Counted from the first letter of the stretch, positions 40,932 to 50,580 are shown. The stretch: 64,000 bases of DNA from Pseudomonas cavernicola (GCF_003596405.1 NZ_QYUR01000008.1:434001-498000), one strand, 5' to 3'. Numbers and translations: made by a program. The notes: generated by a model not told the origin, from the letters alone.

Positions 40932-41333
40932 ATGCACGCCACCGCCAACGAAGACCAAAGCCTAAAGCCAGCAACGCCGATCATTGACCGCATGCGCGCC
41001 AGCGGGCAACTGAGCCCAAGCTGGGACAGTTTCGCTCGGCTCGACCCGCAATGGACCGAGCAGTTCCTGCAGACCGCAGCCATGCCTGTCGCGCGTGGCC
41101 TGATCGACCCCAAGACCTACGAGTTCCTCGCCATCGCGGTAAATGCTTCATGCACCCACATGTACAGCCCTGGCGTGCGCAGGCACACCCGCAATGCGCT
41201 GAAACTTGGCGCCAGCCCTGAGGAAATCCTGGCGGTTCTGCAGTCCGTCTCCATGCTTGGTATTCAAACCTGCAGCCTCGGGACACCCATTCTGCTGGAA
41301 GAAATGGCCAAGCTGGACACCGAAGCCGAGTAA
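40932..41333 (+). CDS. Carboxymuconolactone decarboxylase-like (AhpD-fold) protein
   Basis: 133 residues from ATG 40932, chosen because GGAGA lies five bases upstream; earlier starts at 40842 and 40920 are less well placed. It has a small all-helical CMD domain with YEFLAIAVNASCTHMYSPGV, HTRNALKLGASPEEILAVLQ. The usual CxxC is reduced to a single Cys plus His (ASCTHMY), so peroxidase activity is unlikely. It leads an operon with BKACE and may act on the pathway's lactone or keto acid. Confidence 0.8.
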   Translation: MHATANEDQSLKPATPIIDRMRASGQLSPSWDSFARLDPQWTEQFLQTAAMPVARGLIDPKTYEFLAIAVNASCTHMYSPGVRRHTRNALKLGASPEEILAVLQSVSMLGIQTCSLGTPILLEEMAKLDTEAE

Positions 41334-41387
41334 GCCGCCGGTAGACCGCGACACTCCCCCTAACAATCACAATTCGGGAAAACCCCT

Positions 41388-42452
41388 ATGAACTTCCTTG
41401 ATGGCCACCTGTTCACCGAAAACCAGCAACCCCTGATCATCACGGCAGCACCCTATGCACCGTCCTGGGTGCCCTCCGATTTTCCCGAGGACATTCCGGT
41501 GACCATGGCCGAGCAGGTGCAAAAGGCGGTGGACTGCTACAACGCCGGCGCTACCGTGCTGCATTTGCATGTGCGTGAACTGGATGGCAAGGGCTCCAAG
41601 CGCCTGTCCAAATTCAACGAGCTGATCGCCGGCGTGCGTGAAGCCGTGCCAGAGATGATCATTCAGGTGGGCGGCTCGATCAGCTTCGCACCGGAAACCG
41701 AAGGTGCCGCCGCCAAGTGGCTGAGCGACGACACGCGCCATATGTTGGCCGAGCTCGAGCCCAAGCCCGACCAGGTCACGGTGACGGTGAACACCTCGCA
41801 GATGAACGTCGTCGAGCACTGGGGCGACCAGGACATCAAGGGCACCTCGATGGAGGACCCGGCCGTCTATACCGCGTACAAGGAGATGACCGTACCGGCG
41901 CAGCCGGGCTGGGTGGAAGAACACATCCGTCGCCTGACGGCTGCGGGCATCCAGAGCGCCTTCCAGTGCTACAACCTCAATAGTTTCGAGTCGGTCGAGC
42001 GGCTGATGCGTCGCGGCATCTACAAGGGCCCGCTGGTCATGAACTGGGTGGCGATCGGCGGCGGCATGGACGTGCCTAACATCTACAGCCTGGCCAACTT
42101 CCTGCGTGCCGTGCCGGACGGCGCGGTGGTCACAGTGGAAAGCTCGATGCGCAACGTGTTGCCGGTCAACATGATGGGCATTGCGATGGGCCTGCACGTG
42201 CGCTGCGGGATCGAGGACAACCTCTGGAACCAGGCGCAAACGGGAAAAATGTCCACCGTCGCGCAGATCGAGCAACTGGTGCGCATATCGCGCGAATTCG
42301 GTCGCCCGATCGCCACCGCCAAGCAGGCGCGCGAGATCAGCAGGATCGGCGTGTTTTACGATACCGTGGAAGAAAGTCTGCAGGCCAACGGCTTCGCACC
42401 CAACCGCAACGGTGGCCAGCAGGGTTTCCTGCGCAAGACGGCCACTGTGTAG
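41388..42452 (+). CDS. BKACE (DUF849) beta-keto acid cleavage enzyme 1
   Basis: 354 residues. BKACE enzymes condense a beta-keto acid with acetyl-CoA to give acetoacetate and an acyl-CoA, using zinc. The zinc-ligand HxH is seen in TVLHLHVRELDG, the substrate-binding segment in IQVGGSISF, and the late Glu-Asp in HVRCGIEDNLW. It is somewhat longer than the typical 300-310 residues because of insertions around residues 100-160. It lies 54 bp after the CMD gene. The keto-acid substrate cannot be read from sequence. Confidence 0.88.
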   Translation: MNFLDGHLFTENQQPLIITAAPYAPSWVPSDFPEDIPVTMAEQVQKAVDCYNAGATVLHLHVRELDGKGSKRLSKFNELIAGVREAVPEMIIQVGGSISFAPETEGAAAKWLSDDTRHMLAELEPKPDQVTVTVNTSQMNVVEHWGDQDIKGTSMEDPAVYTAYKEMTVPAQPGWVEEHIRRLTAAGIQSAFQCYNLNSFESVERLMRRGIYKGPLVMNWVAIGGGMDVPNIYSLANFLRAVPDGAVVTVESSMRNVLPVNMMGIAMGLHVRCGIEDNLWNQAQTGKMSTVAQIEQLVRISREFGRPIATAKQAREISRIGVFYDTVEESLQANGFAPNRNGGQQGFLRKTATV

Positions 42453-42632
42453 AGGCTGTTGATCCTTGCGAGCATGGCGTTGATGAAAAACAGTCAACAC
42501 CCAGGGCTGAGGTTTCTGCACCGATAACGCTGCGGGTTCGCAATGCTCCGATTGATGCTCAGGGACGAGCCTCGGTCGAGGCCTCTGCTCAAGCTTTATC
42601 CATAACAATAATAGATAGAGTGAGGATGTAGC

Positions 42633-43925
42633 ATGGACACTTCGATCGTTATACCGCGTCGCTATGCCTGGATTGTTTTTGCACTGACCTTCGGTTTGCT
42701 GATCTCCGATTACATGTCACGGCAAGTGCTTAACGCCGTGTTCCCGTTGCTCAAAAGCGAATGGACGCTGTCGGACAGCCAGCTCGGTTTGCTCAGTGGC
42801 ATCGTCGCCTTGATGGTCGGCCTGCTGACTTTCCCCCTGTCTCTGCTCGCCGATCGCTTCGGCCGGGTCAAGTGTCTGGTATTGATGGCCATGCTCTGGA
42901 GCCTGGCGACCCTGGGCTGCGCGCTGGCCGAGAACTATCAGCAAATGCTCGTCGCGCGTTTTCTGGTGGGCGTCGGTGAGGCGGCCTACGGCAGCGTGGG
43001 TGGCGCCGTGGTGATGGCGGTATTCCCGCGGGAAATGCGCGCCACCCTGTCTGGCGCCTTTATGGCGGGCGGCATGTTCGGCTCGGTGCTGGGCATCGCC
43101 ATCGGCGGGGTCATAGCGGAGCTTTTTGGCTGGCGCTGGGCGTTCGCCGGCATGGCGATCTTCGGCCTGGTGCTGGCCACGATCTACCCGATGATCGTCC
43201 GCGAGGCGCGCATCGCCCCCCAGCGCCTGGCCGATGCCGCCAGCAGGGCGGCGATCAAGGCCCAGCGCCCCCTGCGTACCCTGTATTCCAGCCGCTCGGT
43301 GCTCGGCGCCTACGTCGGTAGCGGCCTGCAGCTGTTCGTCGCCGGCACCATGATCGTATGGATGCCCAGCTACCTCAGCCGCTACTACGGCATGGGCACC
43401 GACAAGGCTGCCACGGTGGCGGCAGTCATCATGTTGTGCGGCGGGGTTGGGGTCGTTGCCTGCGGCATCCTCTGCGACCGCTTCGCGCGCAAGCGCGCGG
43501 ATCGCAAGATCAGCCTGGCCATCGTCTACTGCCTAGGCAGCTGTCTGCTGCTGTCGCTGGCCTTCGCCTTGCCAGTGGGCACCACCCAACTGGTAGTGAT
43601 CTGCCTGGGCATGATGGTCGCGGCCGGGACCAATGGCCCCACCAGCGCCATGGTCGGCAACCTGACCCACTACTCGGTGCATGGCACCGCTCTGGCCACC
43701 CTGACCCTGGCCAACAACCTGCTCGGGCTGGCTAGCGGGCCACTGATCACTGGCAAGGTTTCCGACCACATCGGCCTGGATGCCGCGCTGCAACTGGTGC
43801 CACTGGTCAGCATCGCGGCGGCGGCGGTGCTCTTTTACGCCAAACGCCACTATCTCGATGACATGGTGCGCCAACAGGCTGACGACAACAGCCAAACGGC
43901 GGCTATGGCGGCTGCACACCCCTGA
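42633..43925 (+). CDS. MFS transporter, probably substrate importer
   Basis: 430 residues, twelve hydrophobic segments; LLADRFGRVKCLVLMAMLWS after helix 2 and ARFLVGVGEAAYGSVGGAVV in helix 4 resemble aromatic-acid/anion:H+ symporters and sugar-acid carriers. An AGGATG ribosome site precedes ATG 42633. Placed between two BKACE genes, it likely imports the pathway substrate. Confidence 0.85.
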   Translation: MDTSIVIPRRYAWIVFALTFGLLISDYMSRQVLNAVFPLLKSEWTLSDSQLGLLSGIVALMVGLLTFPLSLLADRFGRVKCLVLMAMLWSLATLGCALAENYQQMLVARFLVGVGEAAYGSVGGAVVMAVFPREMRATLSGAFMAGGMFGSVLGIAIGGVIAELFGWRWAFAGMAIFGLVLATIYPMIVREARIAPQRLADAASRAAIKAQRPLRTLYSSRSVLGAYVGSGLQLFVAGTMIVWMPSYLSRYYGMGTDKAATVAAVIMLCGGVGVVACGILCDRFARKRADRKISLAIVYCLGSCLLLSLAFALPVGTTQLVVICLGMMVAAGTNGPTSAMVGNLTHYSVHGTALATLTLANNLLGLASGPLITGKVSDHIGLDAALQLVPLVSIAAAAVLFYAKRHYLDDMVRQQADDNSQTAAMAAAHP

Positions 43926-43931
43926 GCCAGT

Positions 43932-43957
43932 GCGTGGTTGCCCTTGAGCGACCACGC
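43932..43957 (+). terminator. Hairpin after the MFS gene
   Basis: A 7-bp stem GCGTGGT/ACCACGC with a 12-base loop 7 bp after the stop, with no T tract. It could attenuate transcription into the second BKACE gene. Confidence 0.35.
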
Positions 43958-44031
43958 AGCAAAGCCCCCTGAACAGCAATCAACCTTTCACTGAAAGACC
44001 GATTCCGGTCGCATGGCGTATTGGAGAATTT

Positions 44032-44967
44032 ATGGCTGCCAAGCAAAACAAGGTCATCGTCACCTGTGCTGTGACGGGCTCGATTCATACCCCCTCGATG
44101 TCGCCCTACCTGCCGGTCACGGCGGCGCAGATAGAAGAATCCGCTGTTGGCGCGGCGCAGGCCGGCGCATCGATCGTGCACCTGCATGCACGGGATCCGA
44201 GCAATGGCCAACCCTCGCAAGATCCGCGGCTGTTCATGGAGTTTCTTCCCAACATCCGCCAACGCTCGGATGTGGTGATCAATCTCACCACCGGCGGTGC
44301 GCCGAACATGCTGGTGGAGGAGCGCCTGCAGCCGGCGCTGCAACTCAAGCCTGAGGTGGCATCGCTGAACATGGGCTCGATCAATTTCGGCCTCTATCCC
44401 ATGCTCGAGCGCTTCAAGGACTTCCAGCACGATTGGGAAAGGCCGTACCTGGAGGGCTCGCGAGACCGGGTGTTCAGAAATACCTTCAGCGACATTCAGT
44501 ACATCCTGGAGTCCTGCGCGGGCAATGGCACGCGCTTTGAGATCGAATGCTATGACATCGGGCACCTGTACACGGCTGCACACTTCCTGGACCGCGGGAT
44601 CGTCAAAGGGCCGTTGTTGATCCAGTCGGTGTTTGGCCTGCTCGGTGGCATCGGTTCGCATCCTGAGGATGTACTGCATATGAAGCGCACGGCTGATCGG
44701 TTGTTTGGCGAGGACTATTACTGGTCGGTGCTGGGTGCCGGAAAACACCAGATGCCCCTGGCCACCCAGTCGGCAACCATGGGCGGCAATGTGCGTGTCG
44801 GTCTTGAGGACTCGCTCTGGGATGGGCCTGGCGTGTTGTCCAGGAGCAATGCCGAGCAGGTCAAGCGTGTGGTGTCGATCCTGCATGCACTGAATCTCGA
44901 GGTGGCCACGCCAGATGAGACGCGCCAGATGCTTAAGCTCAAGGGGGCAGACCAGGTAGGGTTCTGA
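44032..44967 (+). CDS. BKACE (DUF849) beta-keto acid cleavage enzyme 2
   Basis: 311 residues, standard length. Zinc-binding HxH in ASIVHLHARDP, INLTTGGAPNM and the late VRVGLEDSLWDGP carry the family's active-site pattern. It differs enough from the enzyme at 41388 to suggest a different keto acid or a stereospecific pair. ATG 44032 has GGAGAA upstream. The AraC gene follows after 32 bp. Confidence 0.9.
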   Translation: MAAKQNKVIVTCAVTGSIHTPSMSPYLPVTAAQIEESAVGAAQAGASIVHLHARDPSNGQPSQDPRLFMEFLPNIRQRSDVVINLTTGGAPNMLVEERLQPALQLKPEVASLNMGSINFGLYPMLERFKDFQHDWERPYLEGSRDRVFRNTFSDIQYILESCAGNGTRFEIECYDIGHLYTAAHFLDRGIVKGPLLIQSVFGLLGGIGSHPEDVLHMKRTADRLFGEDYYWSVLGAGKHQMPLATQSATMGGNVRVGLEDSLWDGPGVLSRSNAEQVKRVVSILHALNLEVATPDETRQMLKLKGADQVGF

Positions 44968-44999
44968 ACCATGGCAGCCAGTCTGAGGAAGGCCATTGC

Positions 45000-46016
45000 A
45001 TGACAACGCTCATTCGGGCTGCCGCCCTGACCAACTACCTGAAAGTGAGCCAGCAGCTTAGGCTCGACCCCATCCCCTTGCTGGCCGAAGTCGGCCTGAG
45101 CAAAGCACAGCTGCAGCACCCTGAGCACCGCGTCTCGGCCGAGGCGACGGCACGCCTGCTGGAAAACTCGGCCGCCGTCAGCGGTTGCCAGAGCTTCGGC
45201 CTGAGCATGGCCGAGTCGCGACAACTCTCGGATCTGGGTGCGGTCAGCCTGTTGCTCCTCCACCAGCGCTCGCTGCGTGATGCCTTGCAGGTGCTGCTAC
45301 ATTACCGTCATCTGATGAACGATGCAGTTGCCATCCACCTGGAAGAGGAGGGCGGCAGGGCGATCATTCGCCAGGAAGTGCTCAGCAAGTCGCCGGTGGC
45401 CTGTCGCCAGTCCAATGAGCTGGCCATGGGCGTGCTGTTTCGTTTATGTGCGGCCTTGCTCGATAAGCACTGGCGCCCGATCAGTGTGCATTTCACCCAC
45501 CTGGCGCCGGCAAACCTGCGACTGCATCGGCGTCTGTTCGGCTGCCACCTGGTATTTGGCAGCCACTTCAATGGCATTGTCTGCCCGGATGCAAACCTGG
45601 ACATGAGCAAGCCGCTCGCCGACCCGGCGATGGCGCGCAACGCCCAGCGTTACCTCGTCTCGCTGCAGGGCAGTGAAGGGCCGTCGATTCTGTTCGAGAT
45701 ACGCAAGGCCATTTACCTGTGGCTGCCGTTGGGGCGAGCGTCCATCGAGCAGATTGCCGAGGTCCAGGGCATGAACGTGCGGACCCTGCAGCGTCGTCTG
45801 AAAGACGAAGGCCATGTTTTCAGCGTCCTGATCCGTGACGCACGCCGCGATCTGGCGCTGCGCTACCTGGGGAATTCGAATTACCCCCTGGGACGAGTCG
45901 CCGAGTTGCTGGGCTTCTCCGTGGCGACTTCTTTTACCCGCTGGTTCATCAGCCAATTTGGCATGTCGCCTGCCGCTTGGCGAAAAAAACGCCAGGCTGT
46001 TGTGTCGCTGCGGTAA
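45000..46016 (+). CDS. AraC-family regulator
   Basis: 338 residues and nearly collinear with the regulator at 36100: AALTNYLKVSQQLRLDP, SMAESRQLSDLGAVSLLLLH, IIRQEVLSKSP, then the HTH region VRTLQRRLKDEGHVFSVLIR and LGRVAELLGFSVATSFTRWF. It is the last gene of the plus-strand BKACE-MFS-BKACE run, so it may control that operon. Confidence 0.9.
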   Translation: MTTLIRAAALTNYLKVSQQLRLDPIPLLAEVGLSKAQLQHPEHRVSAEATARLLENSAAVSGCQSFGLSMAESRQLSDLGAVSLLLLHQRSLRDALQVLLHYRHLMNDAVAIHLEEEGGRAIIRQEVLSKSPVACRQSNELAMGVLFRLCAALLDKHWRPISVHFTHLAPANLRLHRRLFGCHLVFGSHFNGIVCPDANLDMSKPLADPAMARNAQRYLVSLQGSEGPSILFEIRKAIYLWLPLGRASIEQIAEVQGMNVRTLQRRLKDEGHVFSVLIRDARRDLALRYLGNSNYPLGRVAELLGFSVATSFTRWFISQFGMSPAAWRKKRQAVVSLR

Positions 46017-46104
46017 AAGGACCAGTGCTGGTGGCACCGGTCAAGCGCTCACACCGCGCCCTGGCAAACGCGATGTGACGCTGTCGAATCACCGGCGAGA
46101 TCGA

Positions 46105-46953
46105 TCAGTAAGGGGTGTCCCCGATGATGCCGGCGCGGTTCAGCTTGCGGTGGCAGGGCGGGTAGTCCATGACCGCGTAATGCTGGGTGCTGCGGTTGTC
46201 CCAGATCGCCACGCTGTTGGGCTTCCAGCGCCAGCGCACCTGATACTCGGGGATGGCCGCCTGGCTGATCAAATAGCGCAGCAGGTCGGCCGAGCCGGGG
46301 TTGGCGTCCTGGCCGAAACGTACCCGTTCAGGGGTGTGAAAGTTGGTGAAGTGGGTGGCGAAACTGTTGACGAACAGCACCTTCTCACCCGTTTCCGGGT
46401 GAGTGCGCACCACCGGATGCTCGGCGTCCGGGTACTGGGCCTTGAGCGCCAGGCGCTTTTCGATGGGCATGGCCGCGCCGAAGCTGGCCTCGATGCTGTG
46501 GCGGGCGCGCAGGCCGTCGATCTTGGCTTTCACATCCTCCGGCAGGCGCTCGTAGGCCACCACCATGTTGGCCCACATGGTGTCGCCGCCTACCGGCGGG
46601 CACTCCAGGCAGCGAAGCACCGCTCCCATCGACGGTTTCTCGCGCCAGGTGGTATCGGTGTGCCAGGCGTTCTCGTAACGGTCGACCGGCGTCTCGGGCG
46701 ACTTGTGGATCTGCACCAGGCCCGGATGTTCCGGGTGGCTACCGACGACCGGGTGATCCTCCAGTTCGCCAAAGCGTCGGGCAAACGCCACATGCTCGGC
46801 GTGACTGATGTCCTGGTCGCGCAAAAACAGCACGCGATGCTTGAGTAGTTGCTGGCGAATCTCGGCGAACAGCCCATCGTCATCGATGGCGTCGGCCAGG
46901 TTGACGCCGATCAGCTCGGCGCCAATGGTGCAGGTCAATTGTTCGACTTGCAT
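46105..46953 (-). CDS. TauD/TfdA-family Fe(II)/2-oxoglutarate dioxygenase
   Basis: 282 residues with the jelly-roll metal triad: His/Asp in ENAWHTDTTWRE and the distal His in NRSTQHYAVMDY, followed by the 2-oxoglutarate-binding Arg in CHRKLNRAGI. TauD/TfdA enzymes hydroxylate sulfonates, aryloxyacids, betaines or similar compounds, often releasing a carbonyl product. ATG 46953 has GAGGAGG upstream. It lies 14 bp downstream of an MDR oxidoreductase on the same strand, an oxidation pair. Confidence 0.9.
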   Translation of the reverse strand: MQVEQLTCTIGAELIGVNLADAIDDDGLFAEIRQQLLKHRVLFLRDQDISHAEHVAFARRFGELEDHPVVGSHPEHPGLVQIHKSPETPVDRYENAWHTDTTWREKPSMGAVLRCLECPPVGGDTMWANMVVAYERLPEDVKAKIDGLRARHSIEASFGAAMPIEKRLALKAQYPDAEHPVVRTHPETGEKVLFVNSFATHFTNFHTPERVRFGQDANPGSADLLRYLISQAAIPEYQVRWRWKPNSVAIWDNRSTQHYAVMDYPPCHRKLNRAGIIGDTPY

Positions 46954-46966
46954 GACGGTGGCCTCC

Positions 46967-47947
46967 TCAGATGACGAAGAGCGACGAGCCGGTGGTCTTG
47001 CGCGACTCCAGGTCGCGGTGGGCCTGCACGGCATCTTTCAATTCATACTGCTGGTTGATCTCGATCTTGATCCGCCCGCTGCCGACGTGGTCGAACAGCT
47101 CGCCGGACAGGGCGGCCTTCTCCGCCGGGTCGGCGATGTAGTCGGCCAGCGCCGGACGGGTCAGGTATAGCGATCCCTTCATCGCCAGCAGTTGCGGGTT
47201 GAAGCCGTCGATGGGGCCCGAGGCGGTGCCGACGCAGACCATCAGGCCGCGACGCTTGAGCGAATCCAGCGAGCCCATGAAGGTATTCTTGCCGACGCTG
47301 TCGAACACCACATCGACGCCGACGCCGTCGGTCAGCTCGCGTGCGCGCTTGGCGACGTCCTCATGGCTGTAGTTGATGATGTGGTCGCAGCCGTGGGCGC
47401 GGGCCAGTTCGGCCTTGGCCTCGGTGGACACGGTGCCGATCACGGTGAGGCCGAGCAGCTTGGCCCATTGCGAAACGATAAGCCCGACACCGCCGGCGGC
47501 AGCGTGCAGCAGAATGGTGTCGCCGGCCTTGAAGTCATGGATGCGGCGCATCAGGTAGGACGACGTCAGACCGCGCATGGTCATGGCGGCAGCGGTTTCG
47601 CAACTGATGTTTTCCGGCAGTTTGATCAGTGGCGCGGCGGGGATGATGCGCTCGGTGCTGTAGGCGCCGAGGGTGTTGATGAAGCCGGTGTAGGTGACGC
47701 GGTCGCCGACCGCGACGTTGGTCACGCCCTCGCCGAGCGCCTGCACCACACCGGCGGCTTCGACCCCCATGCCGTTAGGCAGCGGAATCGGGTAGGTGCC
47801 GTTGCGGAAGTAGGTGTCGGCATAATTCAGACCTACAGCCACATGACGAAGAAGTACTTCCCCCGGACCGGGTTCACCGACTTCGACATCTTCATAGCGC
47901 AGGACTTCGGGTGCACCGGTTTCGTAAAAGCGTACGGCTTTGGCCAT
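46967..47947 (-). CDS. Quinone oxidoreductase-like MDR protein
   Basis: 326 residues of the QOR (zinc-free) group: NYADTYFRNGTYPIPLPNGM, GVEAAGVVQALGEGV, the nucleotide-binding motif LLHAAAGGVGLIVSQWAKLL. It reduces quinones or enones with NADPH. ATG 47947 has GGAGAAAA upstream; an ATG at 47962 would add five residues. It is co-transcribed with the dioxygenase. Confidence 0.9.
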   Translation of the reverse strand: MAKAVRFYETGAPEVLRYEDVEVGEPGPGEVLLRHVAVGLNYADTYFRNGTYPIPLPNGMGVEAAGVVQALGEGVTNVAVGDRVTYTGFINTLGAYSTERIIPAAPLIKLPENISCETAAAMTMRGLTSSYLMRRIHDFKAGDTILLHAAAGGVGLIVSQWAKLLGLTVIGTVSTEAKAELARAHGCDHIINYSHEDVAKRARELTDGVGVDVVFDSVGKNTFMGSLDSLKRRGLMVCVGTASGPIDGFNPQLLAMKGSLYLTRPALADYIADPAEKAALSGELFDHVGSGRIKIEINQQYELKDAVQAHRDLESRKTTGSSLFVI

Positions 47948-48091
47948 GAGTGTTTTCTCCAATCAGCATTGTTGTTGTAAGCGTTTAGGCACGCTGAGCG
48001 GACTGTAGGCCGCAGGCGGGATGCAGCGCTTCTCATCGAGCGACAAGAGACTGTCTTTTCATGACAGGTGTTTCGAAGAGGGGGATAGCTC

Positions 48092-48697
48092 GTGGTGGGC
48101 AACAGCACCATGCTGCTGTTCGTCTACCTGGCGGTGACCATCTTCTGCCTGATCACCTTCCGCAGCTGGCGGGCGACGCTGGTGGCGCTGCTGCCGCTGG
48201 TGCTCACCTCGGTGCTGTGCGAGGCGCTGATGGTGGCGATGGGCATCGGCGTCAAGGTGGCGACCCTGCCGGTGATCGCCCTTGGCGTGGGCATCGGCGT
48301 CGACTACGCGCTGTACTTGCTCAGCGTGCAGTTGCACTAGCAGCGCCAGGGCATGTCGCTGTCCGACGCCTACGAGAACGCCGTGGCCTTCACCGGCCGG
48401 GTGGTCGGCCTGGTCGGCATCACCCTGGCCGCCGGCGTGGTGGGCTGGGTCTGGTCGCCGATCAAGTTCCAGGCCGACATGGGCATCCTGCTGACCTTCA
48501 TGTTCCTGTGGAACATGCTCGGCGCGCTGATCCTGATCCCGGCGCTGTCGTACTTCCTGCTGCCGGACAAGCGCACCGGCGCCGTCTCGGCCAAGCCGGT
48601 GGAGCCTGCTTCCACCCCGGGCTCGACCCAGGTCCACCCGCAAATCCACCCCAGGTTCGAAGCGTGCAGCACCGCCTTGCTAAAAAATCGGCGCTGA
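48092..48697 (+). pseudogene. RND/MMPL-family transporter C-terminal relic with in-frame amber stop
   Basis: The frame reads STMLLFVYLAVTIFCLITFR, GIGVKVATLPVIALGVGIGV, DYALYLLSVQLH, then TAG at 48338, and continues in the same frame with QRQGMSLSDAYENAVAFTGR through two more membrane segments to FLLPDKR. This is the last third of an RND exporter of the MMPL type. The N-terminal two thirds are missing and the stop replaces what is usually Tyr or Glu. It is upstream of the acyl-CoA dehydrogenase, as intact RND genes often are in acyl-CoA clusters. Confidence 0.75.
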
Positions 48698-48775
48698 ATG
48701 GCCGAAGCGTGACTCCGTCACCGCCCAAGCCACGGCTACGACAAAAGCACAAATAAATTTGGGTGAGTGTTTCCA

Positions 48776-50554
48776 ATGGCTGACTACAAAGCGCCCCTTC
48801 GCGACATGGACTTCGTGCTCAACGAAGTTTTCGACGTATCCCAACTGTGGGCCGAGCTGCCGGCGCTGGCCGAGGTCGTCGACGTCGACACCGCCAAGGC
48901 CATTCTCGAGGAGGCCGGCAAGGTCACCGCCGGCGTCGTCGCTCCGCTGAACCGCAGCGGCGACGAGGAAGGCTGCTCCTGGCGCGAGGGCGCGGTGCAG
49001 ACTCCGGCCGGTTTCCCCGCGGCCTACCAGGCCTACGCCGAAGGCGGCTGGGTCGGCGTCGGTGGCTCGCCGGAGTTCGGCGGCATGGGCATGCCCAAGG
49101 TGATCGGCGCCCAGGTCGAGGAGATGGTCAATTCGGCCAACCTGTCCTTCGCCCTGTACCCGATGCTGACCGCCGGCGCCTGCCTGGCGCTGCTCAACCA
49201 CGGCAGCGAGGAGCTCAAGGCCCAGTATCTGCCGAACCTGTACGAAGGCCGCTGGGCCGGCTCCATGTGCCTGACCGAGTCGCACGCCGGTACCGACCTG
49301 GGCATCATCCGCACCAAGGCCGAGCCCCAGGCCGACGGCAGCTACAAGGTCAGCGGCACCAAGATCTTCATCACTGGCGGCGAGCAGGACCTGTCCGAGA
49401 ACATCATCCAGCTGGTGCTGGCCAAGCTGCCGGACGCCCCGGCAGGGCCGAAGGGCATCTCGCTGTTCCTGGTGCCCAAGGTGATGGTCGACGCCGACGG
49501 CTCGCTGGGCGGGCGCAACGCGGTTGCCTGCGGCTCCATCGAGCACAAGATGAGCATCAAGGCCTCGGCCACCTGCGTAATGAACTTCGACTGCGCCACC
49601 GGCTACCTGGTCGGCGAGCTGAACAAGGGCCTCAACGCCATGTTCACCATGATGAACTACGAGCGTCTGGGCGTCGGCATCCAGGGCCTGGCGCTGGGCG
49701 AGCGCTCCTACCAGAACGCCGTCGAGTACGCCCGCGAGCGCATCCAGAGCCGTGCGCCGACCGGCGCGGTGGCCAGGGACAAGGCGGCCGACCCGATCAT
49801 CGTGCACCCGGACGTGCGCCGCATGCTGCTGACCATGAAGGCGCTGAACGAGGGCGGCCGCGCCTTCTCCAGCTACGTCGCCCTGCAGCTCGACACCGCC
49901 AAGTACAGCGAGGACGCCGTCGTCCGCAAGCGCGCCGAGGAACTGGTCGCCCTGCTGACTCCGGTGGCCAAGGCCTTCCTCACGGACATGGGCCTGGAAA
50001 CCACCATCCACGGCCAGCAGGTGTTCGGCGGCCACGGCTATATCCGCGAGTGGGGCCAGGAGCAACTGGTGCGCGACTGCCGCATCACCCAGATATACGA
50101 AGGCACCAACGGCATCCAGTCGCTGGACCTGATGGGCCGCAAGGTGGTCGCCAGCGGCGGCAGCTTCTACCGGCACCTGTCCGAGGAAATCAATGCCTTC
50201 ATCGCCGGCGCCGATACCGCTCTGGCCGAGTTCACCGCGCCGCTGAAGGCCGCCGTGGACAACCTCGACGAGCTGACCGCCCATGTGCTGGACAAGGCGC
50301 AGAACAACCCCAACGAGATCGGCGCTGCGTCGGTCGAGTACCTGCACACCTTCGGCTACACCGTGTACGCCTACCTGTGGGCGCGCATGGCCGCCGTCGC
50401 GCTGGTCAAGCAGGGTGAGGACGACTTCTACGCCAGCAAACTGGGTACCGCGCGTTTCTACTTCGCCCGCATCCTGCCGCGCATCCACTCGCTGAGCGCC
50501 TCGGTGCGCGCCGGCAGCGCGAGCCTGTACCTGCTCGACGCCGAGCAGTTCTGA
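48776..50554 (+). CDS. Acyl-CoA dehydrogenase, long (about 600-residue) type, paralogue 2
   Basis: 592 residues. It starts MADYKAPLRDMDFVLNEVFD like the FadE12/DmdC group and shares all segments with the enzyme at 24497: GSMCLTESHAGTDLG, FITGGEQDLSEN, QVFGGHGYIREWGQEQ, RDCRITQIYEGTNGIQSLD. It gives enoyl-CoA with ETF as acceptor. It precedes an acyl-CoA ligase and a PHA synthase on the same strand, partly mirroring the block at 18-26 kb. Confidence 0.93.
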   Translation: MADYKAPLRDMDFVLNEVFDVSQLWAELPALAEVVDVDTAKAILEEAGKVTAGVVAPLNRSGDEEGCSWREGAVQTPAGFPAAYQAYAEGGWVGVGGSPEFGGMGMPKVIGAQVEEMVNSANLSFALYPMLTAGACLALLNHGSEELKAQYLPNLYEGRWAGSMCLTESHAGTDLGIIRTKAEPQADGSYKVSGTKIFITGGEQDLSENIIQLVLAKLPDAPAGPKGISLFLVPKVMVDADGSLGGRNAVACGSIEHKMSIKASATCVMNFDCATGYLVGELNKGLNAMFTMMNYERLGVGIQGLALGERSYQNAVEYARERIQSRAPTGAVARDKAADPIIVHPDVRRMLLTMKALNEGGRAFSSYVALQLDTAKYSEDAVVRKRAEELVALLTPVAKAFLTDMGLETTIHGQQVFGGHGYIREWGQEQLVRDCRITQIYEGTNGIQSLDLMGRKVVASGGSFYRHLSEEINAFIAGADTALAEFTAPLKAAVDNLDELTAHVLDKAQNNPNEIGAASVEYLHTFGYTVYAYLWARMAAVALVKQGEDDFYASKLGTARFYFARILPRIHSLSASVRAGSASLYLLDAEQF

Positions 50555-50580
50555 TCGCGGCCCTCAGGCCAACAGGCCGT

